From contig DASQVO010000209.1 in the NCBI GenBank assembly GCA_035640715.1, positions 1-14,913 on the forward strand: a stretch of DNA of 14,913 nt, read 5' to 3'. The notes below the pieces were generated by a model. The model was not told where the DNA came from and ran no database searches. It saw only the letters and a program-made list of their open reading frames with translations. Of this stretch, positions 6,975-14,395 are shown piece after piece (the first letter of the stretch is position 1; the number at the start of each line of letters is the position of its first letter). The position numbers and the translations under genes are program-made. Source of the DNA: DASQVO01 sp035640715. Lineage in GTDB: Bacteria; Actinomycetota; Actinomycetes; Streptosporangiales; Streptosporangiaceae.

Positions 6975-7178
6975 GATCTGGAGTCTGCCACCCGCTGCGC
7001 CGGTGCCGGCGGGCACCCCGGCCTGTCGTGGGACGGGACGCTAGGGCATCGGCCCGGGCCTGGCACTATGGCGGCGATCCGTGGTGATGACCCTGCCGTA
7101 CGGGCCGCTTGTCGCCCGGCGTAACGTACCGGTCGATATGTGATGCGGACGGCAGATCATCCATCGAGAGGACCGCGT

Positions 7179-7922
7179 ATGTACGACGCTGTGATGGCCG
7201 AGACCATCAACATCACCGGGCACGGCGGAGACCAGATCGAAGCGTATCTTGCCAGGCCGCTCGGGCCCGGCCCGTTCGGCGGCGTCGTGGTGATTCACCA
7301 TATGCCCGGTTACGATGCCCAGACCAAGGAGATCACCAGGACATTCGCCGTCAATGGCTACAACGCCATCTGCCCGAACCTCTACACGCGCGAGGCTCCC
7401 GGCGCGAGCCCGGACGACGCGGCGGCAGCGGCCCGGGCCCAGGGCGGCGTGCCCGACGAGCGGCTGGTCGGGGACGTGGACGGCGCGGCGAAGTTCCTCC
7501 GCTCGCTGACGAACTCCAACGGCAGGGTGGGCACGATCGGATACTGCTCGGGCGGCCGGCAGTCGTTCCTCGCCGCGGTCAGCCTGCCGCTGGATGCGGC
7601 CGTGGACTGCTACGGCGCGTTCGTGGTCGGCACGCCGCCGGAAGGCATGCCGCTCAAGGTCGGCCCGATCGTTCACCTGACGAAGAACCTGTCGTGCCCG
7701 CTGCTCGGGCTGTTCGGCCTGGAGGACAGCTACCCGTCGCCCGAGCAGGTGGACGAGCTAGAGAAGGAGCTCAAGGCACAGGGCAAGACCTATGAGTTCC
7801 ACCGGTACGAGGGCGCCGGGCATGCGTTCTTCGCCGTGAACCGGCCGAGCTACCGGCCCGAGGCCGCCAACGACGGCTGGCAGCGGATCTGGGACTTCTT
7901 CGGGCGCTACCTGGCCGCCTGA
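7179..7922 (+). CDS. dienelactone hydrolase family protein
   Basis: This is a 247-residue alpha/beta hydrolase. The nucleophile elbow GYCSGG places Cys123, and Asp183 (GLEDSYPS) and His215 (GAGHAFF) complete the Cys-Asp-His triad of dienelactone hydrolases. The classical enzyme's assisting Glu after the first strand (IHE) is replaced by His here (VVVIHHMPG). This change, together with AICPNLYTRE, points to a related subfamily whose substrate is not the chlorocatechol dienelactone. ATG 7179 is chosen because GAGAGGA ends six bases before it; an in-frame start at 7140 has no such site. It heads a two-gene operon with the DUF6295 gene 41 bases downstream. The actual ester or lactone substrate cannot be inferred. 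Confidence 0.9.
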   Translation: MYDAVMAETINITGHGGDQIEAYLARPLGPGPFGGVVVIHHMPGYDAQTKEITRTFAVNGYNAICPNLYTREAPGASPDDAAAAARAQGGVPDERLVGDVDGAAKFLRSLTNSNGRVGTIGYCSGGRQSFLAAVSLPLDAAVDCYGAFVVGTPPEGMPLKVGPIVHLTKNLSCPLLGLFGLEDSYPSPEQVDELEKELKAQGKTYEFHRYEGAGHAFFAVNRPSYRPEAANDGWQRIWDFFGRYLAA

Positions 7923-7963
7923 GTAGTTCGTGAGCCGATCGAGCCCCTGAGGAGGCGCTGCAT

Positions 7964-8224
7964 ATGTGCACGTACCTGACTGAGCAGATCAAGGTCACCG
8001 GGAGCGGGAAGGGCGCGGAAGGCTGGTTCGGCCTCACCGACGCGAGCGTCTATTTCGACCACCCGGTGCACGCGCCCGCCGAGCACAGCCTCAACATCGA
8101 TTTCCTCAACCCGGGGCAGGGCCCGTCGGCGCGGGTCGCGGTGGAGCTGACCGCGGAATCCGCGCGGGCGCTCGCCAAGGCCATCGAGGCCACCCTGGCC
8201 TCGGTCCCGCCCGGCCTGGCCTGA
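7964..8224 (+). CDS. DUF6295 family protein
   Basis: This 86-residue protein is of a small actinobacterial family of unknown function. It begins MCTYLTEQIKVTGSGKGAEG, followed by WFGLTDASVYFDHPVHAPAE, HSLNIDFLN, and a C-terminal helix with ESARALAKAIEATLAS; the whole length agrees with the family as I remember it. A strong GAGGAGG site precedes the ATG by about nine bases. It has no signal peptide or membrane segment. The histidines in YFDHPVHAPAEH could bind a metal, but this is a guess. Co-transcription with the upstream dienelactone-hydrolase-like gene is likely from the 41-base gap and shared strand. Confidence 0.85.
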   Translation: MCTYLTEQIKVTGSGKGAEGWFGLTDASVYFDHPVHAPAEHSLNIDFLNPGQGPSARVAVELTAESARALAKAIEATLASVPPGLA

Positions 8225-8273
8225 GCCGGTCCTGGCCTGGGCCGGTCCTGGCCTGGGCCGGTCCTGGCTGAGG
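8225..8273. repeat. 16-bp tandem repeat (three units) after DUF6295
   Basis: CCGGTCCTGGCCTGGG is repeated at 8226, 8242 and 8258, the last unit diverging after ten bases. Two looser copies (CCGGTTCTGG near 8291 and CCGATTCTGG near 8308) follow after an interruption. The block lies immediately after the DUF6295 stop, between convergent genes. It is noncoding as far as can be seen and could be slippage-prone. Confidence 0.8.
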
Positions 8274-8304
8274 CGGCACCTCGCCCGGGGCCGGTTCTGG
8301 CGCA

Positions 8305-8320
8305 GGGCCGATTCTGGCCC
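8305..8320 (+). terminator. weak hairpin between DUF6295 and pgm
   Basis: GGGCC and GGCCC form a five-base G+C stem around GATTCT, lying 80 bases after the DUF6295 stop in the convergent spacer. It lacks a T-tract. It may help end transcription, but the stem is too short to be sure in DNA this rich in G+C. Confidence 0.25.
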
Positions 8321-8384
8321 GAGACAGCACCTCACAAGCCCTCCACCAAGATCACATCCTGGTTCAGCAGGTAACCGGCGGCCG

Positions 8385-10022
8385 TCAGCCGATGGCGGCA
8401 GAGATGATCTCCTGCGCTTGTTCCTGGATCGCGGCGAGGTGATCCGGGCCGCGGAAGGATTCGGCGTACAGCTTGTAGACGTCCTCGGTGCCGGACGGGC
8501 GGGCGGCGAACCAGCCGGATGCGGTGACCATCTTGAGGCCGCCGATCGGGGCGCCGTTGCCCGGGGCGGTGGTCAGCGCCGCGATGATCTTCTCCCCCGC
8601 CAGCTCGCTGGCCTGGATCTGGTCGGGGGACAGCCTGGCCAGCGCGGCCTTCTGCTCGCGGGTGGCCGGGGTGTCGATGCGGGCATAGATGGGCGCCCCG
8701 TAGCGGCCGGTCAGGTCCCGGTAGAGCTGTGAGGGCGACTGCCCGGTCACGGCCGTGATCTCGGCAGCGAGCAGGGCGAGGATGATCCCGTCCTTGTCCG
8801 TGGTCCACACCGATCCGTCGCGCTGCAGGAACGAAGCCCCAGCGCTTTCCTCGCCGCCGAAGGCCACGGATTCGTCCAGCAGCCCGGGCACGAACCATTT
8901 GAACCCGACCGGGACCTCCAGCAGCGTCCGGTCGAGGCCGTCGGTCACCCGGTCGATCATCGACGAGCTGACCAGGGTCTTGCCCACTGCGGCGTCCGCC
9001 GGCCAGCCGTGACGGTGCCGGTACAGGTAGTCGATGGCCACCGCGAGGTAGTGGTTGGGGTTGAGCAGCCCCGCGTCCGGGGTGACGATGCCGTGCCGGT
9101 CGGCATCGGCGTCGTTGCCGGTCGCGATCGTGAACTCGTGCTGGCGGCCGATCAGGCTGGCCATGGCGAACGGTGAGGAGCAGTCCATCCTGATCTTGCC
9201 GTCCCAGTCCAGGGTCATGAACCGGAACGTCGGGTCCACCTCTGGGTTCACGACGGTCAGGTCCAGGCCGTAGCGGTCGCCGATCTCGCCCCAGTAGGCC
9301 ACGCTCGCCCCGCCGAGCGGGTCGGCGCCGATGTGCACCCCGGCGGCCTTGATCGCCGCGAGGTCCACCACATCCCCGAGGGCCGGCACATAGTTGTCAA
9401 GGAAGTCGAACTTCCCGGTGGTGCGGGCCGCGATCGCGCGCGCGTAGGGCACCCGGCGCACCGCCTTCAGCCCGCTGGCGAGCAGGTCGTTGGCCCGGTC
9501 CTGAATCTCCCGGGTGATATCGGTGGCGGCCGGGCCCCCATCGGGCGGGTTGTACTTGAAACCGCCGTCCGAAGGCGGGTTGTGCGAGGGCGTGACCACG
9601 ATCCCGTCCGCGCGGGACCGCTGCCCGGAGGTGTTATGTGCCAGGATCGCCCGAGACACCGCCGGAGTCGGCGTGTACCCGCCGCGGGCGTCGACCATCA
9701 CCCGGACGTCGTTGGCGGCGAGCACCTCCAGGGCGCTGACCTGGGCTGGCTCGGAAAGCGCATGAGTGTCGGTGCCCATGTACAGCGGCCCATCGATGCC
9801 GTGGCTGGCCCGGTACTCACAGATCGCCTGAGTGGTGGCCAGGATGTGATCTTCATTGAAGGTGGCAGTGAGCGCGGATCCGCGGTGGCCGGACGTACCG
9901 AACGACACCTGCTGTGCGGCATCACCCGGATCGGGATGCACCGCGTAATAGGCGGTGACCAGTTTCGCAACGTTGACGAGATCCTCGCTGGCAGCGGGCT
10001 GCCCCGCACGCGGGTCTACCAT
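8385..10022 (-). CDS. pgm: phosphoglucomutase (alpha-D-glucose phosphate-specific)
   Basis: This 545-residue enzyme interconverts glucose-1-phosphate and glucose-6-phosphate, feeding glycogen, trehalose and nucleotide-sugar synthesis in the cytosol. It tracks E. coli Pgm from end to end. Key sites are FGTSGHRGSA (41-50), the phosphoserine loop TPSHNPP with Ser146, the Mg-binding loop GNDADADRHG (302-311, Asp304/306/308), the sugar loop GEESAGAS (390-397) and the phosphate-binding RPSGTE near the C-terminus. ATG 10022 is chosen because MVDPRAGQPA matches the family N-terminus; a GTG at 10058 would add 12 residues. It lies 116 bases downstream of the ABC exporter on the same strand, so read-through is possible but a separate promoter is equally likely. 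Nothing is missing or unusual, and the call is firm. Confidence 0.97.
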   Translation of the reverse strand: MVDPRAGQPAASEDLVNVAKLVTAYYAVHPDPGDAAQQVSFGTSGHRGSALTATFNEDHILATTQAICEYRASHGIDGPLYMGTDTHALSEPAQVSALEVLAANDVRVMVDARGGYTPTPAVSRAILAHNTSGQRSRADGIVVTPSHNPPSDGGFKYNPPDGGPAATDITREIQDRANDLLASGLKAVRRVPYARAIAARTTGKFDFLDNYVPALGDVVDLAAIKAAGVHIGADPLGGASVAYWGEIGDRYGLDLTVVNPEVDPTFRFMTLDWDGKIRMDCSSPFAMASLIGRQHEFTIATGNDADADRHGIVTPDAGLLNPNHYLAVAIDYLYRHRHGWPADAAVGKTLVSSSMIDRVTDGLDRTLLEVPVGFKWFVPGLLDESVAFGGEESAGASFLQRDGSVWTTDKDGIILALLAAEITAVTGQSPSQLYRDLTGRYGAPIYARIDTPATREQKAALARLSPDQIQASELAGEKIIAALTTAPGNGAPIGGLKMVTASGWFAARPSGTEDVYKLYAESFRGPDHLAAIQEQAQEIISAAIG

Positions 10023-10138
10023 GCCGTCATACTGACACGCGAAGCAGACCGTGCACACTGCCCGGTGTGAGATCTCCTCGCGTCATCGGCTGCGCTCCCC
10101 GGTCAGACGGTCCGCCAGTCACCGCTGCGAAGATGTGA

Positions 10139-11953
10139 TTACGCGGCGAGGCCGGCGTAGCGGCCGTTATCGGCCATGAGGCTGGCGTGGTCGCCGGCTT
10201 CGACCACCCGGCCGTGGTCCAGGACAGCGATCTGGTCAGCGTTGCGCACGGTAGATAGCCGGTGGGCGATCGTGATGGTGGTACGGCCCCGGGCCAGGGT
10301 GTCGAACGCCTTCTGCACCGCTCGTTCGGTCTCTGTATCCAGGGCGCTGGTGGCCTCGTCCAGCACGAGTACGCGCGGGTCGCGCAGCAGGGTCCGGGCG
10401 ATGGCGATGCGCTGCTTCTCGCCGCCGGAGAACCGGTGCCCGCGGGAGCCGACCATGGTGTCGTAGCCGTCGGGCAGGCTGGCGATCAGGTCGTGGATCT
10501 GGGCGGCGCGGGCCGCGTCCTCGATCTCGGCATCGGTGGCCCCGGGCCTGGCGTAGCGCAGGTTCTCCCGCACCGTGGTGTGCAGCAGGTAGGTCTCCTG
10601 GCTGACCACGCCGACGATCGCGGCGAGATCGGTGAGCCGCAGGTCACGGACGTTGATGCCGTCGATACTGACCCGGCCGCCGCTGGGGTCGTACAGCCGG
10701 GCGATCAGTGAGGCGACGGTGGTCTTGCCCGATCCGGTCTCGCCGACCAGGGCCAGCGTGCTGCCGGCCGGAACGTCCAGGTCGACGCGATCGACCGCGG
10801 GCCGGTCGGCGCCGGGGTAGGTGAAGCTGACGTTCTCGAACCGGACGTGGCCGCTGACCTGGGCTGGTTCGATCTCGACCGGGTGGGCGGGGTCATCGAC
10901 CTCGACGGGCAGGTCGAGGTATTCGAAGATCCGGGCGAACAGCGCCAGCGAGCTGATCACAGAGACACTGGTGTTGAGCAGCCCGGTCACTGGTCGGAAG
11001 AGGCTGCTCTGCAGGGTGGTGAAGGCGATCAGGGTGCCGATGCTGATCGTTCCGGCGGTGACCGGCAGGCCGGCCGCGAGGTAGATGATCGCGGGGATCG
11101 CGGCGAAAATGACGGTCAGCGAGGCCATCCGCCAGCGCCCGGCCAGCTGGGAGCGCAGTTCCAGGTCGATCAGGCGGGCCGAGGAGGCGGTGAACCGCTC
11201 AACCAGGGACGGGCCGGTGCCCATCGTCTTGGCCAGCTGGACGCCGTTGATCGACAGGCCCTCCTCGATGGTGACGTTCAGGTTGGCCAGTTCGCGCTGC
11301 TGCTGCGTGGTGATGGCGCGGCGCATGCGGGCGACCTTGCGGGTCAGGTAGATGGCCGGCGGCATGACGACCAGAGAGATGAGGGAAAGCCGCCACGAAA
11401 GCGCGACCATGGCGACCGCGGTGGCGATCGCGGTGGTGAGGTTGGCCGCGATGGAGGTGGCGGTCGAAGTGACCACGGATTCCATGCCGCCGATGTCGTT
11501 GGTGATGCGGGACTGTACCTCGCCGGTGCGGGTGCGGGTGAAGAAGGCGATCGACTGGCGCTGCAGGTGACTGAAGACGCTGGTGCGCAGCCCGTGCATG
11601 ACGCGCTGGCCGACCAGGGTGGCGATCCAGGTCTGGATTACCCCGAACGCCGAGGTGACGCCGGCCACGGCGACCATGCCGATCACCAGCCAGGCCAGCA
11701 GCCGCAGGTTGTGGTGCGGCAATGCGGTGTCGATGACCGCGCGGAGCAGGAACGGGGAGGCCAGCCCGACGATGGAGGAGGCGACAATGATGGCGGTGAC
11801 GATCGCCAGCTGCCAGCGGTAGGGGGTGAACAGCCGGCCGATGCGGCGCAGCGACACCTCGCGGGCCTGCGCCTTCTCCGCGGCCGTCACGGTTCTCGAG
11901 CCGCGAGTCCGGCCCGTGCTACTGGTGTCTCGAAACGCGCGAGGTGACTCCAA
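10139..11953 (-). CDS. ABC exporter half-transporter (fused permease and ATPase)
   Basis: This 604-residue inner-membrane exporter is of the MsbA/lipid-multidrug type and should act as a homodimer or with an unlinked partner. Residues 36-345 form a six-helix type I exporter domain with the coupling segment FFTRTRTGEVQSRITNDI. The nucleotide-binding domain has Walker A GETGSGKT (404-411), a Q-loop at Gln452 (VVSQETYLL), the signature FSGGEKQR, Walker B VLVLDEATSALD with Glu533, and the H-loop AHRLS with His564. All catalytic residues are intact. The annotated start TTG at 11953 has no clear ribosome site. A GTG at 11890 is the main alternative and would cut 21 hydrophilic residues. It is divergent from a MarR gene across a 117-base region with a doubled operator-like element, so drug- or stress-induced export is likely. 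The substrate is unknown. Confidence 0.93.
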   Translation of the reverse strand: MESPRAFRDTSSTGRTRGSRTVTAAEKAQAREVSLRRIGRLFTPYRWQLAIVTAIIVASSIVGLASPFLLRAVIDTALPHHNLRLLAWLVIGMVAVAGVTSAFGVIQTWIATLVGQRVMHGLRTSVFSHLQRQSIAFFTRTRTGEVQSRITNDIGGMESVVTSTATSIAANLTTAIATAVAMVALSWRLSLISLVVMPPAIYLTRKVARMRRAITTQQQRELANLNVTIEEGLSINGVQLAKTMGTGPSLVERFTASSARLIDLELRSQLAGRWRMASLTVIFAAIPAIIYLAAGLPVTAGTISIGTLIAFTTLQSSLFRPVTGLLNTSVSVISSLALFARIFEYLDLPVEVDDPAHPVEIEPAQVSGHVRFENVSFTYPGADRPAVDRVDLDVPAGSTLALVGETGSGKTTVASLIARLYDPSGGRVSIDGINVRDLRLTDLAAIVGVVSQETYLLHTTVRENLRYARPGATDAEIEDAARAAQIHDLIASLPDGYDTMVGSRGHRFSGGEKQRIAIARTLLRDPRVLVLDEATSALDTETERAVQKAFDTLARGRTTITIAHRLSTVRNADQIAVLDHGRVVEAGDHASLMADNGRYAGLAA

Positions 11954-12018
11954 GAAGTTGCTCGATTCTGCCGGGGCGGGTCTGGGCTCGGATGCGCAGA
12001 TCCTCGTGAAGGAATTAC

Positions 12019-12047
12019 TGAGGTTGCCTCAATATGAGGCTGCAACA
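12019..12047. promoter_or_regulatory. operator-like palindromes between the ABC exporter and MarR
   Basis: TGAGGTTGCCTCA (12019-12031) is a perfect 5-3-5 palindrome. Sixteen bases on, TGAGGCTGCAACA repeats its left arm with an imperfect right arm. Across the junction GCCTCA and TGAGGC (12026-12040) are also exact inverted arms. The element sits 24 bases before the GTG start of the MarR gene, near the expected -35 position, and 66 bases from the ABC start. It is a good candidate for the site bound by this MarR. Confidence 0.6.
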
Positions 12048-12058
12048 ACAGATGCGGG

Positions 12059-12064
12059 TATCCT
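12059..12064 (+). promoter_or_regulatory. -10-like hexamer for a leaderless marR transcript
   Basis: TATCCT fits TANNNT and is followed by six bases and then the GTG start at 12071, with no Shine-Dalgarno present. Transcription would start about at the first base of the start codon. The operator-like palindromes cover the place where the -35 box would be, as expected for repression. Confidence 0.45.
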
Positions 12065-12070
12065 ATTCCG

Positions 12071-12517
12071 GTGACCCAGGATCGCGGCCGGGCGGCCGAT
12101 CGCGACCCAGCCGGTGATGAGACGCTCCCAGAAGCCTTCTGGGCTGTCGCGCGCCGGCTGCGCGAGACGTCCCAGGAGACCCTGGCTCCCTGGGACATCA
12201 CCCCGGCCAACCTGCGGGCGCTGCGGGTGCTCCAGCGGCACGGGATGATGCGCCTGTCGGAGCTGTCGGACCACCTGGGCATCGCGCCGCGCTCCGCCAC
12301 CGAGGTCGTCGACGCCCTCGAAGCCCGGGGCCTGGTGCAGCGGCGGCCCGACCCCGGCGACCGGCGGGCCATTCTGGTCGAGGTGACCGAGCACGGCGCC
12401 AGCGTCCTCGACGCCATCCGCGCGGCCCGCGGCACCGAGACCGAACGGGTCTTCGGACGCCTGAGCGAGACCGACCGCGCCCACCTCGCCCGCATTCTCC
12501 GCAAGCTCCGGGACTGA
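12071..12517 (+). CDS. MarR-family transcriptional regulator
   Basis: This 148-residue regulator has typical MarR architecture. Helices 1-2 carry FWAVARRLRE and WDITPANLRALRVL. The HTH is MMRLSELSDHLGIAPRSAT (59-77) plus VVDALEARGLVQR, the wing is RRPDPGDRRAILVEVTEHG with the conserved D-R-R, and the C-terminal dimer helices end in LARILRKLRD. Start is GTG at 12071, no ribosome site, probably leaderless. It is divergent from the ABC exporter with a palindromic element between the two, the standard layout of a repressor controlling its own efflux pump. It resembles the other MarR of this window only at the domain level; lengths and termini differ, so these are not recent duplicates. The ligand is unknown. 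Confidence 0.93.
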   Translation: MTQDRGRAADRDPAGDETLPEAFWAVARRLRETSQETLAPWDITPANLRALRVLQRHGMMRLSELSDHLGIAPRSATEVVDALEARGLVQRRPDPGDRRAILVEVTEHGASVLDAIRAARGTETERVFGRLSETDRAHLARILRKLRD

Positions 12518-12568
12518 GCGGCTCATCACGGGTAGAGGCGCCGGTCACGATAGGTAGCCCGGCATAGA

Positions 12569-12700
12569 TCACTCTGCCGCGCCGTCGGCAGGCACGGGCG
12601 TCGTACCGGCGACGAGGATCCGGTCCCCGGCCACCACCGCCCGGGAGAAACCGATGACTGGCTCATACGGCGAGTGGCCGCTGATGAGGTGCCGTTCCAT
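12569..12700 (-). pseudogene. truncated RidA-family (YjgF/YER057c) remnant
   Basis: A minus-strand frame from ATG 12700 encodes 43 residues, with SPYEPVIGFSRAVVAGDRIL followed by VAGTTPVPADG. This matches the N-terminal third of RidA-like proteins (usual text near GSPYEPVIGFSRAVRAGDRVFVAGTAP). It stops at a TGA (12569-12571) soon after. The remaining roughly 85 residues, including the RidA active-site Arg region, are not found in any frame downstream, where the MarR gene ends 51 bases away. RidA deaminates reactive enamine/imine intermediates, and this fragment could not form the trimer. The upstream side is a repeat cluster. Homology is by memory of the family but is quite specific. Confidence 0.6.
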
Positions 12701-12765
12701 GCCGGCAGCATGCTGCTCCATGCTGCTCTACGCCAATAGCATGTTGCTCCATGCCGGCAGCGCTG
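12695..12765. repeat. cluster of short direct and inverted repeats
   Basis: CCATGCCGGCAGC occurs at 12697 and 12749. AGCATGCTGCTCCATGC (12707-12723) recurs at 12738-12754 with one mismatch. ATGCTGCTCC is tandem with ATGCTGCTCT (12710-12729), and GCAGCATGCTGC (12705-12716) is a perfect 12-bp palindrome. The cluster sits between the RidA remnant and the beta-clamp gene. It may be a slippage scar or a binding region. Confidence 0.7.
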
Positions 12766-12918
12766 GCCAGGCTGGCCGAATTCTGCCACCGTGACCGGGA
12801 GAACGCCGGGCCGCGCCCGGGATCTCCTAAATGTCAGTGGTACGTGCCAGTATGCGGACATGCGATCGAAGCGAACGGCAACGGTGCCGTGGCGCGGAGC
12901 CGACCGGGAGGTGGCGTG

Positions 12919-14352
12919 ATGAGGTTCCAGGTTGAGAGAGACGCGCTGGCCGACGCGGTCGCGTGGGTGTCCCGCGCCCTTCCTGGCCGCCCGGTGATTC
13001 CGGTGCTGTCCGGGCTGCTGCTGACCGCAGCGGACGGCCTGACGCTGTCGTGCTTCGATTACGAGGTATCCGCGCGGGTCCAGGTGGACGCCAAGGTCGT
13101 CGAGCCGGGCGTCGTGCTGGTGCCGGGCCGGCTGCTGGCCGAGATCACGCGGAGCCTGCCGAGCCTTCCCGTCGAATTCGCGGACGACCCGGAAGGCGTG
13201 AGCCTGACGTGCGGGAGCGCATCCTTCACCCTTGTCACGCTGCCCGTTGAGGACTATCCAGACCTGCCCGGGCTGCCGCAGGCCGCGGGAACAGTCGACG
13301 GCGGGGCGCTGGCTGCGGCCATCGGCCAGGTCGCGCCCGCGGCCAGCCGTGATGACACGCTGCCGTTGCTGACCGGCGTGAACATTGAAGTGAATGGCAA
13401 GACCATGACACTGGCGGCAACCGACCGCTACCGGCTGGCAGTTCGCGACCTGCGCTGGAACCCGGTGCGGCCAGGGATAACCGGAGCGTTTCTCGTCCCG
13501 GCGCGAACGCTCGCTGATGCCGCCAAGACGATGTCCGCCGGCACGCCGGTGACGATAAAGCTGCGATCCGACGGCGGTCTCGGCGGCACGAGCGGGGATG
13601 GCGAGGACGAAGCCGGCGGAGACCGCGGCAGGGGAGCAGCCAGGCCAGACGGGGCAGCAGGGGCAGGTGAGCCAGCGGGGGCAGGCGCAGCCGACGCGAT
13701 GATCGGCTTCGAGACGGGCGGACGCCGCCTGACCACGCGGCTGATCGCCGGTGAGTTCATCAGGTACCGTTCTCGATTTCCCAGTGACTTCGGATGCCGG
13801 GCAGACATGCCGGCCGGCCAGTTTGCCGAGGCCGTCAGGCGAGTGTCGCTCGTTGCCGAGCGCGGCAGCCCGGTCCGGCTCTCCTTCGGCGGCGGCGAAG
13901 TCACCATAGAGGCAGGCACGCAGGGGCGGGCACGTGCCAGGGAGATGGTCCCGGCAGATTTCGAGGGCGCCGAACCCGTGATCGCGTTCAACCCGCATTA
14001 CCTGCTCGATGGGATCACAGCCGCCGCGATCACGACCGCCGCGCCGGACGCGGACGGTTCTGCCTCGGTCCCGCACGGCGGTTCGCCGCATCGGGAGGAC
14101 CCTTCCTCCCCGGCTGGTGCCGATCCGGCCGGGATCACTGACGTGGAGCGGGGAGACCGTGGGACTGCGTCCCACTCACCCGTCGCCTGTATCCGGCTGG
14201 AGTTCACCAGTGCCACCAAGCCGGCCGTCATCACCGGTATCCACGCCGACCAGCCCGCCGGCGCTGGCTCTGCTGCACCTGGCGGTGATGGCCCAGCTGT
14301 GCCGGACTTCCGTTACCTGGTCGTGCCGCTCCGTGCTCCTGCCCCGCAGTGA
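12919..14352 (+). CDS. dnaN: DNA polymerase III beta-clamp paralogue with three insertions
   Basis: This 477-residue sliding clamp encircles DNA and tethers polymerases. Domain I is MRFQVERDALADAVAWVSRA through the VEDYPDLP loop (1-116). Domain II holds SRDDTLPLLTGVNIEV and the strongly conserved ATDRYRLAVRDLRW (167-180). Domain III holds IAGEFIRYRSRFP, FNPHYLLDGI, FTSATKPAVITG and the C-terminal DFRYLVVPLR that forms the ligand-binding cleft. Three Gly/Ala/Pro/Asp-rich insertions, near 218-260, 373-422 and 443-462, explain the excess over the usual 370-400 residues; all keep the frame. ATG 12919 is chosen for GGGAGGT six bases upstream and the family N-terminus. There are no dnaA, recF or gyrB neighbours, so this is most likely a second clamp and not the oriC-linked one, although that cannot be shown from this window. 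A small metallopeptidase follows after 43 bases, probably co-transcribed. Confidence 0.9.
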   Translation: MRFQVERDALADAVAWVSRALPGRPVIPVLSGLLLTAADGLTLSCFDYEVSARVQVDAKVVEPGVVLVPGRLLAEITRSLPSLPVEFADDPEGVSLTCGSASFTLVTLPVEDYPDLPGLPQAAGTVDGGALAAAIGQVAPAASRDDTLPLLTGVNIEVNGKTMTLAATDRYRLAVRDLRWNPVRPGITGAFLVPARTLADAAKTMSAGTPVTIKLRSDGGLGGTSGDGEDEAGGDRGRGAARPDGAAGAGEPAGAGAADAMIGFETGGRRLTTRLIAGEFIRYRSRFPSDFGCRADMPAGQFAEAVRRVSLVAERGSPVRLSFGGGEVTIEAGTQGRARAREMVPADFEGAEPVIAFNPHYLLDGITAAAITTAAPDADGSASVPHGGSPHREDPSSPAGADPAGITDVERGDRGTASHSPVACIRLEFTSATKPAVITGIHADQPAGAGSAAPGGDGPAVPDFRYLVVPLRAPAPQ

Positions 14353-14395
14353 CTGGGAGGTCACGCCGGGAGGAAAGCCGTCCGACAATAGGCGG

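Noticed and set aside
7041..7676. 211-residue minus-strand frame over the dienelactone-hydrolase start
   Set aside because: It overlaps a well-supported gene on the other strand and has no recognisable features.
8332..8384. Minus-strand text ending GYLLNQDVILVEGL downstream of pgm
   Set aside because: It is the tail of a shadow frame of pgm; it looks protein-like for about 17 residues but matches no family I know.
10847..11947. 366-residue plus-strand frame opposite the ABC exporter
   Set aside because: Gly/Asp/Gln-rich translation without motifs; mirror frame of the ABC gene.
12751..12918. N-terminal extension of the beta clamp from ATG 12751
   Set aside because: The 56 extra residues are unlike any clamp; the ribosome site GGGAGGT and the family N-terminus both point to ATG 12919.
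12526..14175. 549-residue open frame on the minus strand opposite the beta clamp
   Set aside because: It is low in recognisable motifs, rich in Arg/Gly/Pro and antisense to a clear DnaN; a typical high-G+C shadow frame.
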